Positions 26,485 to 35,381 of a stretch of DNA of 64,000 nt are shown here, in pieces. The DNA is from Streptomyces broussonetiae (GTDB lineage: Bacteria > Actinomycetota > Actinomycetes > Streptomycetales > Streptomycetaceae). The position numbers were made by a program, and so were the translations under genes. Position 1 is the stretch's first letter. Every line of letters begins with the position of its first letter. The DNA is taken from assembly GCF_009796285.1 (NCBI RefSeq), contig NZ_CP047020.1:1550001-1614000 (forward strand). The letters run 5' to 3'. A model generated the notes under the pieces. It saw only the letters and a list, made by a program, of their open reading frames with translations, had not been told where the DNA came from and made no database searches.

Positions 26485-27492
26485 TCAGGAGACGTCCACG
26501 TACTCGGCCCCGTCACGGATGTCATCGACGAGTTCGGCCTGGCGGAGCGAATCAGCGTTCCGGGCGGACAGGTCCCGGGCGGCCGCACCACCGTCGGACC
26601 GGACGGCGGCGGCGAAGAAGGCAACGACGTTCGCGAACTGGTCCCCCGGCGAGAGGGCGATCTCCTCACATCGGTCCTGGCGCTCGATCCGGACGACCGG
26701 GCGATGCTCGGGCGGCGGCGTGAACACCCGGTCGAGCAAGAGTCGACCGCAGTCGCCTCTCAGCTCGTAACCGGTGCAGTAGGAATGCTCCATGCCGAAG
26801 GAGAGCTGAGCCGCGACACCACCCGGATCGGTCAACAGGACGCTGCCCCCCACCACGACGCCCCTCGCTCGTTCGACACGGAGCACCGCGCCGACCAGAC
26901 GCAGGCGGGGCCCGAGGAACCTGAGTGCGGCACGCAGGGGATAGACCCCGGTGTCCACCAGCGCGCCACCGCCGTCGTCGGGCCGGTAGCGGATGTCGTC
27001 CGGCGGCCTCGGTGGGATCGTGAAGGTGCTCAGGAACGACCGGACCTCGCCGATGGCCCCACCCGACACGAGTTCATCGACCTGACGGTGCTGCGGGTGA
27101 TGCAGGAACATCATGTTCTCCAGCAGCAGGCACCCCCGTTCCTCCGCCAGGCCGATGAGGCGTCTGGTGTCCCGCGACCGAGTGGTGAGCGGCTTCTCGA
27201 CGAGGACGTGCTTGCCGGCCTGCAGCGCCCGCTCGACCCACTCGGCATGCAACGCGGCCGGCAGCGGTACGTAGACCGCGTCCAGGTCGTCCCGCTTCAG
27301 CAGCTCCGCGTAGCCGTTCACCGCCACTCCGCCGAAGCTGCCGGTGAACCGCTCGGCCCTGCCCAGGTCACGGCTCGCCACAGCCCGTATCTCGACGCTG
27401 TGTTCCGCCCGCATCGCAGGCAGGGTCCGCCGCCACGCGATGTCGGCACAACCGATCACGCCGAATCTCACCGGCCCTGTTCCCTCGTGCAC
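26485..27492 (-). CDS. NDP-hexose 3-ketoreductase (Gfo/Idh/MocA family)
   Basis: A 335-residue oxidoreductase starting GTG 27,492 six bases after a GGGAGG ribosome site. The N-terminal Rossmann part reads VRFGVIGCADIAWRRTLP. The catalytic EKP motif is HVLVEKPLTTR, and the C-terminal alpha/beta domain contains LLENMMFLHHPQHRQV. This is the family that reduces the 3-keto group after the 2,3-dehydratase in deoxysugar pathways (KijD10-type). The gene is convergent with the 2,3-dehydratase and divergent from P450 copy 2. Confidence 0.92.
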   Translation of the reverse strand: MHEGTGPVRFGVIGCADIAWRRTLPAMRAEHSVEIRAVASRDLGRAERFTGSFGGVAVNGYAELLKRDDLDAVYVPLPAALHAEWVERALQAGKHVLVEKPLTTRSRDTRRLIGLAEERGCLLLENMMFLHHPQHRQVDELVSGGAIGEVRSFLSTFTIPPRPPDDIRYRPDDGGGALVDTGVYPLRAALRFLGPRLRLVGAVLRVERARGVVVGGSVLLTDPGGVAAQLSFGMEHSYCTGYELRGDCGRLLLDRVFTPPPEHRPVVRIERQDRCEEIALSPGDQFANVVAFFAAAVRSDGGAAARDLSARNADSLRQAELVDDIRDGAEYVDVS

Positions 27493-27671
27493 GTCGAGCC
27501 TCCCGTCCGACACCCGATGACCATTCGGCAGCCAATGCGATAGCGCAAAAATTCGGTGGACTTTAACACTGGCGTCGCGAATGAGCGAACCCCTGTGAAA
27601 TCGGGGATTGGCCGGCGCGGGCGGCGTCCGGAAAAGTGATTTTCGCTGCTTACAGGAAGAGGTAATCAGGT

Positions 27672-28847
27672 ATGGCCGCCAAGATCCGGCTTCCGCTCGA
27701 CCCACCGCATCCGGCGCGACTGCAGAGCAACCTCGGGGCGCTCCAGAAACTGGCTCCGGTGCACCGGGTCAGCACTGCCGTGGGCGACCCCGCCTGGCTG
27801 GTGACCGGCTACCAGGAGATCAAGGAGCTGCTCGCCGACCCTCGGCTGGGCCGCAGCCATTTCGACCCCGACAACGCGGCACGCAGCGGTGCATCGGCGT
27901 TGCTCGACGGTCCGCGCGGTGACTTCGAGACCGAGCACAAGTGGATCGCGACCCTGCGCTCCCGTCTGCAGCCGTTCTTCTCGCCTGGGCACGTGAAGGC
28001 CATGCGCCCCCGCGTCGAGGCAATAACCGCCGATCTCCTCGACCGGTTGGCGAAGCAGGGCCCGTCGGCTGATCTGGCCGATGCCCTGGCGCTGTCCCTG
28101 CCGCGGGAGGTGATCAGCGAGCTGCTGGGGGTTCCGGTGGAGGAGAGGCCGCTCCTGGACGAGTGGACGACGGCCGTGAGCGACGCCGGCGACCGGGAAC
28201 GCTCGATGGCGGGGCTGGCCGGCCTCCACGGCTACGGCCGAGAGCTGGTGGGCCGCAAGCGCGCGCGGCCCGGCCAGGACGTCATCTCCTGGCTGTGCGA
28301 GGACGGAACCCTCTCGGACGACGAGGTCGCCCAACTCGCCATGGGGGTGCTGTTCGCCGGGTACGAGACCACCGCGGCGGCGCTCTGCGTCGGCACGGCG
28401 CTCCTGCTGGACTCCCCGGAGCAGTGGCGGGCGGTGCTCGACAACCCGGAGCTGGCCGCCTCCGTGGCGGAGGAGAGCGTGCGGGCCGTCAGCCGACTGC
28501 TCCCTCCGGTCATCCGCTACGCCCGTGAGGACCTGGAGATCGCCGGGACGCCCGTGCGGCGCGGCGAGCTGGTGATGCTGGCCATCTACGCCGCGAACCA
28601 TGACGAGTCCGTCTTCCCCCACGCCGACCGCTTCGACGTCACCCGCGAGGACAACCCCCATCTCTGCTTCGGCTTCGGCCTGCGGTACTGCATCGGAGCA
28701 CCGCTCGCCCGGCTGGAACTGCAGACCGCCTTCGGTCAGCTGGTCCAGCGCTTTCCGCGGATGCGCCTGACCGTGCCGGCCGAGGACCTCACCGTGCGCC
28801 CGACCTCGTTCGCCGCCATCCCCACGTCCATTCCCGTCACCTGGTGA
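27672..28847 (+). CDS. Cytochrome P450 (tailoring), copy 2
   Basis: A 391-residue P450. The I-helix is MGVLFAGYETTAAAL and the heme loop FGFGLRYCIGAPLARLELQ has the Cys ligand. The ExxR pair is present as ESVR in AEESVRAVSRLLPPV, an unusual context (relatives usually show EELLR). An AGAGGTA-like ribosome site precedes ATG 27,672. It is followed after 28 bases by the beta-lactamase-fold gene, so the two are probably one transcript. The substrate is unknown; the cluster has four P450s, consistent with a heavily oxidised terpenoid. Confidence 0.92.
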   Translation: MAAKIRLPLDPPHPARLQSNLGALQKLAPVHRVSTAVGDPAWLVTGYQEIKELLADPRLGRSHFDPDNAARSGASALLDGPRGDFETEHKWIATLRSRLQPFFSPGHVKAMRPRVEAITADLLDRLAKQGPSADLADALALSLPREVISELLGVPVEERPLLDEWTTAVSDAGDRERSMAGLAGLHGYGRELVGRKRARPGQDVISWLCEDGTLSDDEVAQLAMGVLFAGYETTAAALCVGTALLLDSPEQWRAVLDNPELAASVAEESVRAVSRLLPPVIRYAREDLEIAGTPVRRGELVMLAIYAANHDESVFPHADRFDVTREDNPHLCFGFGLRYCIGAPLARLELQTAFGQLVQRFPRMRLTVPAEDLTVRPTSFAAIPTSIPVTW

Positions 28848-28875
28848 CCGTGCACAGAGATCGAGAGGAACTCAC

Positions 28876-30330
28876 ATGAGTTTGTCGCGGGAAGCGCTGC
28901 GAGCGGGCATCGACCAGGTCGTCCCCCCGGTGCTGGAGGTCACCAGCACTCCTGGCGCCCTCATATCCGTCGGTATCGCGGGGCAGAGCCCGCTGACCGC
29001 GCCGTTCGGGCTGGCCGAGGCGGAGACCGGCGCCGCGATGACCGAGTCGCACACCATGCGGGTCGGCAGTCTCGGAAAACTCCTGGTAGCCACCGCGATA
29101 GCAGGACTGGCCCGGTCCGGTGAACTCGATCTGGACGAACCGATCGACAAGCACCTGCCCTTTCCGGTCGTCAATCCGAAAGGCGGCACGATAACGCTGA
29201 CCAAGGCACTGGCCATGCTCAGCGGTGCCGCCACGGACGGATACGACTGGGTCGAGCGGCCCGAGCCGGCGATGGGATACATCGAGCGCGAGCTGAAGCG
29301 CGGGGTCGTCCACGAATACGGCACCGGCGCGCCCCGGTTCGTCAGCTCGGCGGACACGGACGAGTGGCGATCGTCCTCGTTCATGTACCAGGTGGCCGCG
29401 TTGACGGCCGAGGCGGTGACCGGGATGCCGCTGGGCCGTTACGTGAAGGCCGAGATCCTCGACCCGCTCGGTATGCGCGACACCGCCTGGCTCGACAGCC
29501 CGAACTGGGACGAGGTGCGTGGCCGTTGCACGACGGGGCACATGGTGTTCGGAAACCGCGCTGTTCCGCTGCCGTGGCACGAATGCGGGACGTACCACTC
29601 GGTGGGAGCGGTCATGACCCCTGCCGACTACACGACGCTGATGTTGGCGCTGACCGGCCCCGAGGGCATGTTCCGTGGTGAGGTCGCCGAGACGATCCTG
29701 CGGCCCCGGACGACCGCGCGGGACGGCAGCCGGGTCGGATTCGGTGTCCACCTGTCCGGAGATCCGGCAGCGACGGACTACTGCGTTCGCTCCGTGGGTC
29801 ACTACGCGTTCGGTTGGTGGGCCGTTTCGCTCGCCTACCCCAACGCCGCCGAGCCCTTCTGCGTCACGGTGTGCACGAACATGGCGGACCAGCGGGACGT
29901 CTTCAATCCGCCCACGCAGTACTCCTTCGGCATCCTCGCCCACGAGATCGCGAACTGGATCCTCAGTGGGACGGTCGACGCCCGGAGGCCGGCCACCCAC
30001 GCCGAGTGGGGCTCGTACGCGATGGGCCTCGTCGCCGCCGACAGGTTCGCCGGCCTCATGGGGGCGAACCTGGACAAGGCCCAGATCTCCCGAATGGCCA
30101 AGGGGGCGCGGGCGCTCGGACGGCCCTCCGCCGCGGCTTTCGAAGAGGGCCCGTTCGTCGAGGGGTACCTGGACATGCAGGCCGCGGTACGCGAGCGGCG
30201 CATCGACGAGTTCCTGTCCACGCAGTGCCCGGTCGGCGGCCTGTTCCGCAAGCTCGCGCGCAGGGAATGGGGCAGCAAGGACTTCGAAGACCCGTCGCCG
30301 GTGCGATTCTGGTCGGACCGGCGTTCGTAG
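28876..30330 (+). CDS. Beta-lactamase-fold serine hydrolase/acyltransferase, atypical
   Basis: A 484-residue class C-like beta-lactamase/DD-peptidase-fold protein. The SxxK motif is present (VGSLGK, Ser65/Lys68). The C-terminal HxG-like element is probably VGHYAFGWW. At the position of the YxN motif (YSNTGY in relatives) the sequence is SSSFMY (166-171), so the usual Tyr base and Asn are missing. No signal peptide: it starts MSLSREALRAGIDQVV and is probably cytoplasmic, as in biosynthetic acyltransferases of the LovD/EstB kind. A 100-residue C-terminal extension follows the domain. Possible roles are an acyl transfer to the terpenoid or a hydrolase; neither is shown. It is in the same transcript as P450 copy 2. 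Confidence 0.82.
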   Translation: MSLSREALRAGIDQVVPPVLEVTSTPGALISVGIAGQSPLTAPFGLAEAETGAAMTESHTMRVGSLGKLLVATAIAGLARSGELDLDEPIDKHLPFPVVNPKGGTITLTKALAMLSGAATDGYDWVERPEPAMGYIERELKRGVVHEYGTGAPRFVSSADTDEWRSSSFMYQVAALTAEAVTGMPLGRYVKAEILDPLGMRDTAWLDSPNWDEVRGRCTTGHMVFGNRAVPLPWHECGTYHSVGAVMTPADYTTLMLALTGPEGMFRGEVAETILRPRTTARDGSRVGFGVHLSGDPAATDYCVRSVGHYAFGWWAVSLAYPNAAEPFCVTVCTNMADQRDVFNPPTQYSFGILAHEIANWILSGTVDARRPATHAEWGSYAMGLVAADRFAGLMGANLDKAQISRMAKGARALGRPSAAAFEEGPFVEGYLDMQAAVRERRIDEFLSTQCPVGGLFRKLARREWGSKDFEDPSPVRFWSDRRS

Positions 30331-30358
30331 CCCCTCCTCCCGTCGCACTGCGAAATGC

Positions 30359-30397
30359 CGTGGTCGTGGACCCGCCATGAGCGGGCGCACGACCACG
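30359..30397. terminator. Bidirectional terminator hairpin
   Basis: A two-part stem: CGTGGTCGTG pairs with CACGACCACG, and inside it CCCGC pairs with GCGGG around CATGA. It lies between two convergent genes, the beta-lactamase-fold gene and the small LuxR-type gene, and can end both transcripts. Confidence 0.8.
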
Positions 30398-30519
30398 CGC
30401 AGAGGCCCGCGCCACCTCGGCACGGGCCTGCTTGCGGTTCTGGGGGACTGATCCTGCTGCTCATCCCGGGCCGTGAACGCCGCGTTCTGCTCGCGCGCTG
30501 CGATCCGTCACATCGGGAC

Positions 30520-30753
30520 TCACTGGAAAACGATCCCGGCGGCCACCGCCAGGCCGACCAGATGCGACTTGGTGGTGGCGCCGACGCGTCGCCGCGCCTC
30601 GGTCAGGTGCTCGTCCACGGTGGTCTTGGAAATTCCGAGTCGGCGGGCGGTCTCCTTCGCGGTCAGACCCAGCGCTGCGAGCCGGACCACCTCGGTCTGT
30701 CGTGCGGTGAGCGCCTTTGTGACGTCTGAGATATCGGGTTCCGGGGTCGCCAT
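30520..30753 (-). CDS. Orphan LuxR-type helix-turn-helix protein
   Basis: A 77-residue protein that is little more than a GerE/LuxR DNA-binding domain: ALTARQTEVVRLAALGLTAK, then RRLGISKTTVDEHLTEARRR and VGATTKSHLVGLAVAAG. I start it at ATG 30,753 because GAGAGGA stands five bases upstream; a longer frame exists but is Arg-rich and has no ribosome site. There is no receiver, ligand-binding or ATPase domain. It diverges from the pyrrole operon across 356 bases, so it may regulate that operon or act as an auxiliary to the LAL/SARP pair. Confidence 0.85.
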   Translation of the reverse strand: MATPEPDISDVTKALTARQTEVVRLAALGLTAKETARRLGISKTTVDEHLTEARRRVGATTKSHLVGLAVAAGIVFQ

Positions 30754-31109
30754 TCCGGTCCTCTCTCGTGGTCCAGCTTCACTACGGGCTTCACATGCGC
30801 GCCGCCTCGGGCCGCCGGTCGCCTTCCCCACGGTGCCAGCCGGATCTAAAACGTCACCAAATCAAACCTTGTCGCGCTTCAGCTCGGCCTTAGCGGGCGG
30901 ACAGGCCGGCGGCCGCGACCGAAACGGTCCCCCACAAGTTGGGGTACTCCCCTGGGAAATCGCGTGCGAGGATTTCCTGCAATCCCCGATCAGGTGACAC
31001 GGTGAAGAGCATGAGAGCCGCTGACGGATGTCGTCTTCCAAGGCGTGGATCCCCTTGCCGCATTGAGGCGTCGTGGCCGATTCACCAATTGAACCGAGGT
31101 TCTGTAGAC
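30754..31109. promoter_or_regulatory. Divergent promoter region before the pyrrole/isoprenoid operon
   Basis: 356 bases between the small LuxR-type gene and the first carrier-protein gene. An A/T-richer patch (about 30,846-30,875) stands out from its surroundings. This region must drive the long forward run that begins at 31,110 and may continue to 42,568. I could not assign promoter boxes or SARP heptamers with confidence. Confidence 0.5.
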
Positions 31110-31385
31110 ATGGTCACGGAGAACACCGATCCAGAACACGTTCTTGCCCGTCTCGATGCGATGCTCAGGGAAGTCCGGGGCCCGCTCCTCGCTGACGTTC
31201 CGGTCCAGAGCGACGCATCATTCATCAGTCTCGGCGTCGACTCGCTCACGCTGGTCCTGCTGCTCGACAAAGTGGCCTCGGAGTTCCACATCGACTGGGA
31301 CACCGAGACATCTCCTGGCGCCGCCAGCTCGCTGCGCTCGATTTCGGACCTTGTGGTGCGAAGGCATTCCGACAACACCGCTTGA
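31110..31385 (+). CDS. Acyl carrier protein (CloN1/CouN1-like)
   Basis: A 91-residue carrier protein from ATG 31,110. The phosphopantetheine site is SLGVDSLTLVLLLDKV, Ser45. In coumermycin/clorobiocin pathways a free ACP of this kind accepts pyrrole-2-carboxylate from the peptidyl carrier before methylation and transfer. Here it heads the operon ACP, KASIII, dehydrogenase, adenylation enzyme, PCP, radical SAM: the same set as cloN1-cloN6. The start is supported by a GAGG site about 11 bases upstream. No PPTase is encoded in the window. Confidence 0.88.
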   Translation: MVTENTDPEHVLARLDAMLREVRGPLLADVPVQSDASFISLGVDSLTLVLLLDKVASEFHIDWDTETSPGAASSLRSISDLVVRRHSDNTA

Positions 31386-31400
31386 ACGAGGGGGGAACAA

Positions 31401-32468
31401 GTGCGTACCCGGGGTATATACCTCGCCGGAGTCGGCGTGTTCCTGCCCGCGGCGCAGAGCATCGAATCGGCAGTGGAGCAGGGGCTCGTCCCGGCCGGCA
31501 GGGCGGCGGAGTACGACCTCTCGGGGGTCGCCGTCGCGGGACGGCTCGCAGCGCCGGAGATGGCCCTGGCCGCCGCGCAGGAGGCGCTCAAGGACAGCGG
31601 GATGAGCGCCGAGGACATCGGACTGCTCCTGTACACGGGAGTCTGGCATCAGGGCCCCGACGGCTGGGGTCCGCAGGCCTACCTGCAACGGCACCTGCTC
31701 GGCGACAACCTGCTCGCGGTCGAGATCAGGAACGGCTGCAACGGCACCTTCAGCGCACTGGAACTGGCCGCCGGGTATCTCAAGGCCTCCCCTGGGATCC
31801 CGGCGGCGCTCGTCACCGCGAGCGACAACTTCGGCACGCGGCTGATCGACAGGTGGAGCCCCGGCGACGGGGTGTCCTATCTGGGTGACGGCGCCAGCGC
31901 CGTAGTGCTCAGCACCGCGCCGGGATTCGCCGAGCTGAGGTCCCTGTGCTCGGCCACGTTCTCGGAGATGGAGGAGGCCCATCGAGGCGAGGAGCCGCTG
32001 TTCCCGCCCAACGTCACCGCCGGCACCGCGCTGGACTACGGAGCGAGAGCCGCCTCCTTCCAACGGAAGGCCGAAGATGACGGATCATGGGTGCGGCTGC
32101 TGCTGGGCCACCAGAGGCACAACCTGGAATGCACTGGGCGGGCGCTGGCGGAGGCCGGTGTGGCGGCGGGCGACATCAGCCGCGTCCTCATCCACGGCAT
32201 GCCGCGCCAGGCGGCCGCCTCCTACCTCAAGGTCCTCGGTTTCTCCCTGGAACAGTCGACGTGGGACTTCAGCAGGACCGTCGGACACCTCGGCGCGAGC
32301 GATCACATGGCTGCGCTGCACCACCTGCTGTCGACGAGCCGCCTCGAAGCCGGGGACCACGTGCTGCTGTGCGGCTTCTCCCCGGGAGTGACCTACAAGG
32401 CCGCGGTCATCCGCATCCTCAGCACCGACCCGACACGGAAACGTGAGGCCCAGGCCAGTGGACTTTGA
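31401..32468 (+). CDS. KASIII-like acyltransferase for pyrrole transfer (CloN2-like)
   Basis: A 355-residue thiolase-fold protein. The nucleophile is Cys113 in EIRNGCNGTFSALE. The His region reads RVLIHGMPRQAAASYLKVLG. At the place of the catalytic Asn (GNTSAAS in FabH) it has VGHLGASDHMAAL, so the Cys-His-Asn condensing triad is not complete. That pattern fits acyl-transfer rather than decarboxylative condensation, as in CloN2, which moves the pyrrole acyl group from the PCP to the ACP. GTG 31,401 follows GAGGGGGGAAC. The end overlaps the dehydrogenase start. Confidence 0.87.
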   Translation: MRTRGIYLAGVGVFLPAAQSIESAVEQGLVPAGRAAEYDLSGVAVAGRLAAPEMALAAAQEALKDSGMSAEDIGLLLYTGVWHQGPDGWGPQAYLQRHLLGDNLLAVEIRNGCNGTFSALELAAGYLKASPGIPAALVTASDNFGTRLIDRWSPGDGVSYLGDGASAVVLSTAPGFAELRSLCSATFSEMEEAHRGEEPLFPPNVTAGTALDYGARAASFQRKAEDDGSWVRLLLGHQRHNLECTGRALAEAGVAAGDISRVLIHGMPRQAAASYLKVLGFSLEQSTWDFSRTVGHLGASDHMAALHHLLSTSRLEAGDHVLLCGFSPGVTYKAAVIRILSTDPTRKREAQASGL

Positions 32469-33594
32469 CCTCACTGCGGAGCAACGACGGCGGACCGAGC
32501 GCATCCGCGAAGCCGCCGGCCGCCTGCTGCCCCGCCCAGAGCCGGGAGAGGCCGCCGGAAAGGACATCTGGCAGGCCGCGGGAGAATCCGGGATCACCGG
32601 CCTGTGCCTGCCCGAGGACTGCGGGGGAGGCGGGCTCGGTGCGCTCGACACGGCTCTCGGCCTGGAGGCGTTCTGCGCGGGCGGCGCCGACACGGGGCTC
32701 GCCTTCGCCATCGCCGCGCACCTGCTGGCCTGTGGCACCGCTCTCGCGGAACACGCCCACGAGCCGGTGCGGGCCGACCTCCTGCGCGGAATGAGTTCCG
32801 GCAAGACGATCGCCGCCAACGCGATGACCGAGAACGAGGCCGGGTCGGATGTGAGCCGGCTCGCGACGACCGCGGTGCCGGACGGTGACTCCTACGTGCT
32901 GAACGGGGTCAAGTCGTTCGCCAGCAACGGCCCGTTGGCGGACGTCTTCGTCACCTACGCGGTCACCTCGCCCGCTGCCGGCTATCTGGGACTGTCGGCG
33001 TTCGCCGTCCCCGCCGGCTCGCCCGGCCTCCGGGTCGGCCCCACCCTCGCCAAGGTGGGTCTGGAAGGGTGCGCCGCCGCCCGGGTGGAGTTCTCCGAGT
33101 GCCGGGTCCCGCGCAGCCATCTGCTGGGTTCCGAAGGGCAGGGAAGCGCCGTCTTCCACGGGTCCATGACCTGGGAACGGGCCTGCCTGCCCGCGATCTA
33201 CCTGGGTGCGATGGAGGTCCAGTTGCGGCGCTGCGTCACGCACAGCCGGGAACGACGGCAGTTCGGCAGGCGCATCGGGGACTTCCAGGCCGTCTCCCAC
33301 CGTCTGGCCACGATGAAGCAGCGCCTGGAGAGCAGCCGCCTGCTGCTGTACCGGGCGTGCTGGCAGGTCGACCAGGGCGGCCCGGACGCCGGTGAGGCGG
33401 CGGCGCTCGCCAAGGTGGCCGTCGCCGAGGCCGCGGTCGCGAACGCCGTCGACGCGGTGCGGCTGTTCGGCGCGAGGGGATATCTGGCCGACGACGGGAT
33501 CGGCGACCAGTTGAAGGACGCCGTGCCCATGCACATCTTCTCCGGGACGACGGACATCCAGCGGGAGATCATCGCCAGAGGGATGGGCCTGTGA
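32458..33594 (+). CDS. Prolyl-carrier-protein oxidase (acyl-CoA dehydrogenase family, CloN3/PltE-like)
   Basis: A 378-residue flavoprotein that oxidises the L-prolyl thioester to pyrrole-2-carboxyl thioester. Family signatures are NAMTENEAGSDVSRLATTA and QFGRRIGDFQAVSHRLATMK. The medium-chain-type catalytic Glu near the C-terminus is absent (IFSGTTDIQREI). Instead a Glu is present in SMTWERACLPAIYL (Glu240), the isovaleryl-CoA-dehydrogenase position used by prolyl-carrier oxidases. I choose GTG 32,458 (MDFDLTAEQ), overlapping the previous gene by 11 bases; GTG 32,443 is an alternative. Its stop overlaps the adenylation gene (GTGA). Confidence 0.9.
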   Translation: MDFDLTAEQRRRTERIREAAGRLLPRPEPGEAAGKDIWQAAGESGITGLCLPEDCGGGGLGALDTALGLEAFCAGGADTGLAFAIAAHLLACGTALAEHAHEPVRADLLRGMSSGKTIAANAMTENEAGSDVSRLATTAVPDGDSYVLNGVKSFASNGPLADVFVTYAVTSPAAGYLGLSAFAVPAGSPGLRVGPTLAKVGLEGCAAARVEFSECRVPRSHLLGSEGQGSAVFHGSMTWERACLPAIYLGAMEVQLRRCVTHSRERRQFGRRIGDFQAVSHRLATMKQRLESSRLLLYRACWQVDQGGPDAGEAAALAKVAVAEAAVANAVDAVRLFGARGYLADDGIGDQLKDAVPMHIFSGTTDIQREIIARGMGL

Positions 33595-35093
33595 GCAGGC
33601 CCGCCAACCTCCACCAGCTCATGGCCGAGGCCGCGGCGCGAACCCCGCAGGCCCTGGCCGTGGCGGGCCCCTGCGGTGCGGTCACCTATGCGCAGCTCGA
33701 CGCCCGCGCCGACGCCCTGGCCGGCGTCATGGCCGGCTACGGCGTGGGCCGCGGCGACCGCGTCCTCGTGTGGAGTCCCAAGTCGCCGGACGCACTCGCC
33801 GCCATGCAGGCGGTCCTGCGGCTCGGTGCCGCCTACGTCCCGATAGACCCCCTCAGCCCCGTGGAGCGCGTCGCGACCATCGCCCGCGAGTCCTCCGCGC
33901 GGGCGCTGTGCGCCCCGGCCGATCTGCTCTCGCGCGTTCCCGGCGCACTCCGCGAGCTCCTGGTCTGCGTCGACACCGCTCCCCCGGAGGGCGCGGACGC
34001 GGCACCGGACGGTGCGGGTCCGCGCGAGGCGGTGAGCGTCCTGGTGGACCAGGACGAGCCCGCGTACATTCTCTTCACCTCGGGTTCGACGGGAACGCCC
34101 AAGGGCGTGTCCGTCAGCCACCGCAACGCCCTGGCGTTCGTGGCATGGGCCGTCGAGGAGCTGTCCGCGGGTCCCGGGGACAGGTTCGCCAACCACGCCT
34201 CGTTCTCCTTCGATCTGTCGGTGCTGGACATCTATGCGGCGTTCGCGGTCGGCGCGGCGGTCTGTCCGGTGCCCACCGAGTTCGCGTACGCCCCGGGGCG
34301 TCTCGTCGAGTTCCTGCACCGGGAGCGCATCACCGTCTGGTACTCCGTTCCTTCCGTGCTGATCCTCATGCAGCGTGACGGCGGCCTGCTCGATCGGCCC
34401 GCACCCGGGTCGCTGCGCGCACTGCTCTTCGCCGGCGAGCCGTTCCCGATCCACCACGTCCGGCTGTTCGCCGAATGGACCGACGCCCGGCTGCTCAACC
34501 TCTACGGTCCGACCGAGACCAACGTGTGCACCCGGCACGAGGTCCAGCCCGAAGACCTCGAACGCGACCTTCCGGTCCCGATCGGCACGGCCTGCAGCGG
34601 CGACCGGGTCTGGGCGAGCAAGCCCGACGGCCGGGCGGCCGGTCCCGGCGAGGAGGGCGAGCTGATGGTCAGCGGCCCGACCGTCTTTCTCGGGTACTGG
34701 GGACGGCCGGCGCAGAACGGCCCCTACGCCACCGGAGACCGGGTCAGGGTCCGCCCCGACGGCTCCTTCGACTACCTGGGGCGGGCCGACGGACAGGTCA
34801 AGGTCCGCGGCCACCGCATCGAACTGAGCGAGGTGACCGCGGCACTGCACACGCATCCGGAGGTGGCCGAGGCCGCGGTCGCCGCCGTGGGGGACGGGCT
34901 CGACCGGCGCCTGGCCGCGTTCGTGGCCCGGACCCCGGCGAGTGTCCTCGGGAACATCGCGCTCAGACGCCACCTGGCGCGGCTGCTTCCCCCGCAGATG
35001 ATTCCCGACGACGTGCGCTTCGTCGACGAGTTGCCCCGAAACCACCGGGGGAAGCTCGACCTCGCGGCCCTGGTCTCCGCACACGACACCTGA
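33591..35093 (+). CDS. L-proline adenylation enzyme (CloN4-like)
   Basis: A 500-residue stand-alone NRPS adenylation domain. Core motifs are YILFTSGSTGTPKGVSVSHR (A3), NLYGPTETNVCT (A5), ATGDRVRVRPDGSFDYLGRAD (A7), VRGHRIELSEV (A8) and PRNHRGKLD with the A10 Lys. In this operon the substrate should be L-proline, loaded on the carrier protein encoded next. The specificity pocket was not modelled. There is no condensation or thiolation domain in the chain. Translational coupling with the oxidase gene (GTGA overlap) fits a fixed enzyme set. Confidence 0.92.
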   Translation: MSRPANLHQLMAEAAARTPQALAVAGPCGAVTYAQLDARADALAGVMAGYGVGRGDRVLVWSPKSPDALAAMQAVLRLGAAYVPIDPLSPVERVATIARESSARALCAPADLLSRVPGALRELLVCVDTAPPEGADAAPDGAGPREAVSVLVDQDEPAYILFTSGSTGTPKGVSVSHRNALAFVAWAVEELSAGPGDRFANHASFSFDLSVLDIYAAFAVGAAVCPVPTEFAYAPGRLVEFLHRERITVWYSVPSVLILMQRDGGLLDRPAPGSLRALLFAGEPFPIHHVRLFAEWTDARLLNLYGPTETNVCTRHEVQPEDLERDLPVPIGTACSGDRVWASKPDGRAAGPGEEGELMVSGPTVFLGYWGRPAQNGPYATGDRVRVRPDGSFDYLGRADGQVKVRGHRIELSEVTAALHTHPEVAEAAVAAVGDGLDRRLAAFVARTPASVLGNIALRRHLARLLPPQMIPDDVRFVDELPRNHRGKLDLAALVSAHDT

Positions 35094-35102
35094 GGAGTTT
35101 CA

Positions 35103-35381
35103 GTGACAGCCACGCCGGAACGAGAAGAGATCGCAACGACGCTCCTCGCGTTCATCCGGGAGAGGTTCCTCTCCGGAGATCCTCAGGGAGAGCTGACCGG
35201 CGACACGCCGCTGCTCGAACTGGGCGTCCTCAACTCGCTGAACACCGCGACCCTGATCGCCTACATGGTCGATGCCTTCGGGGTCAAGGTGCCCTTGCAC
35301 GACGTCACCCCGGAGGCCTTCAAGAACGTGGACAGCCTCAGCTCGATGGTGCACGAGAGGCGGCGCTCCGCCCATGCATGA
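35103..35381 (+). CDS. Peptidyl carrier protein for proline (CloN5-like)
   Basis: A 92-residue carrier protein from GTG 35,103, preceded by GAGGAG. The phosphopantetheine Ser is Ser45 in LLELGVLNSLNTATLIAYMV. It should hold the prolyl and then pyrrolyl thioester during oxidation. It differs from the first carrier protein in the operon (GVLNSLN against GVDSLTL), as in clorobiocin-type pathways that use two carriers. Its end overlaps the radical-SAM gene by 8 bases. Confidence 0.9.
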   Translation: MTATPEREEIATTLLAFIRERFLSGDPQGELTGDTPLLELGVLNSLNTATLIAYMVDAFGVKVPLHDVTPEAFKNVDSLSSMVHERRRSAHA

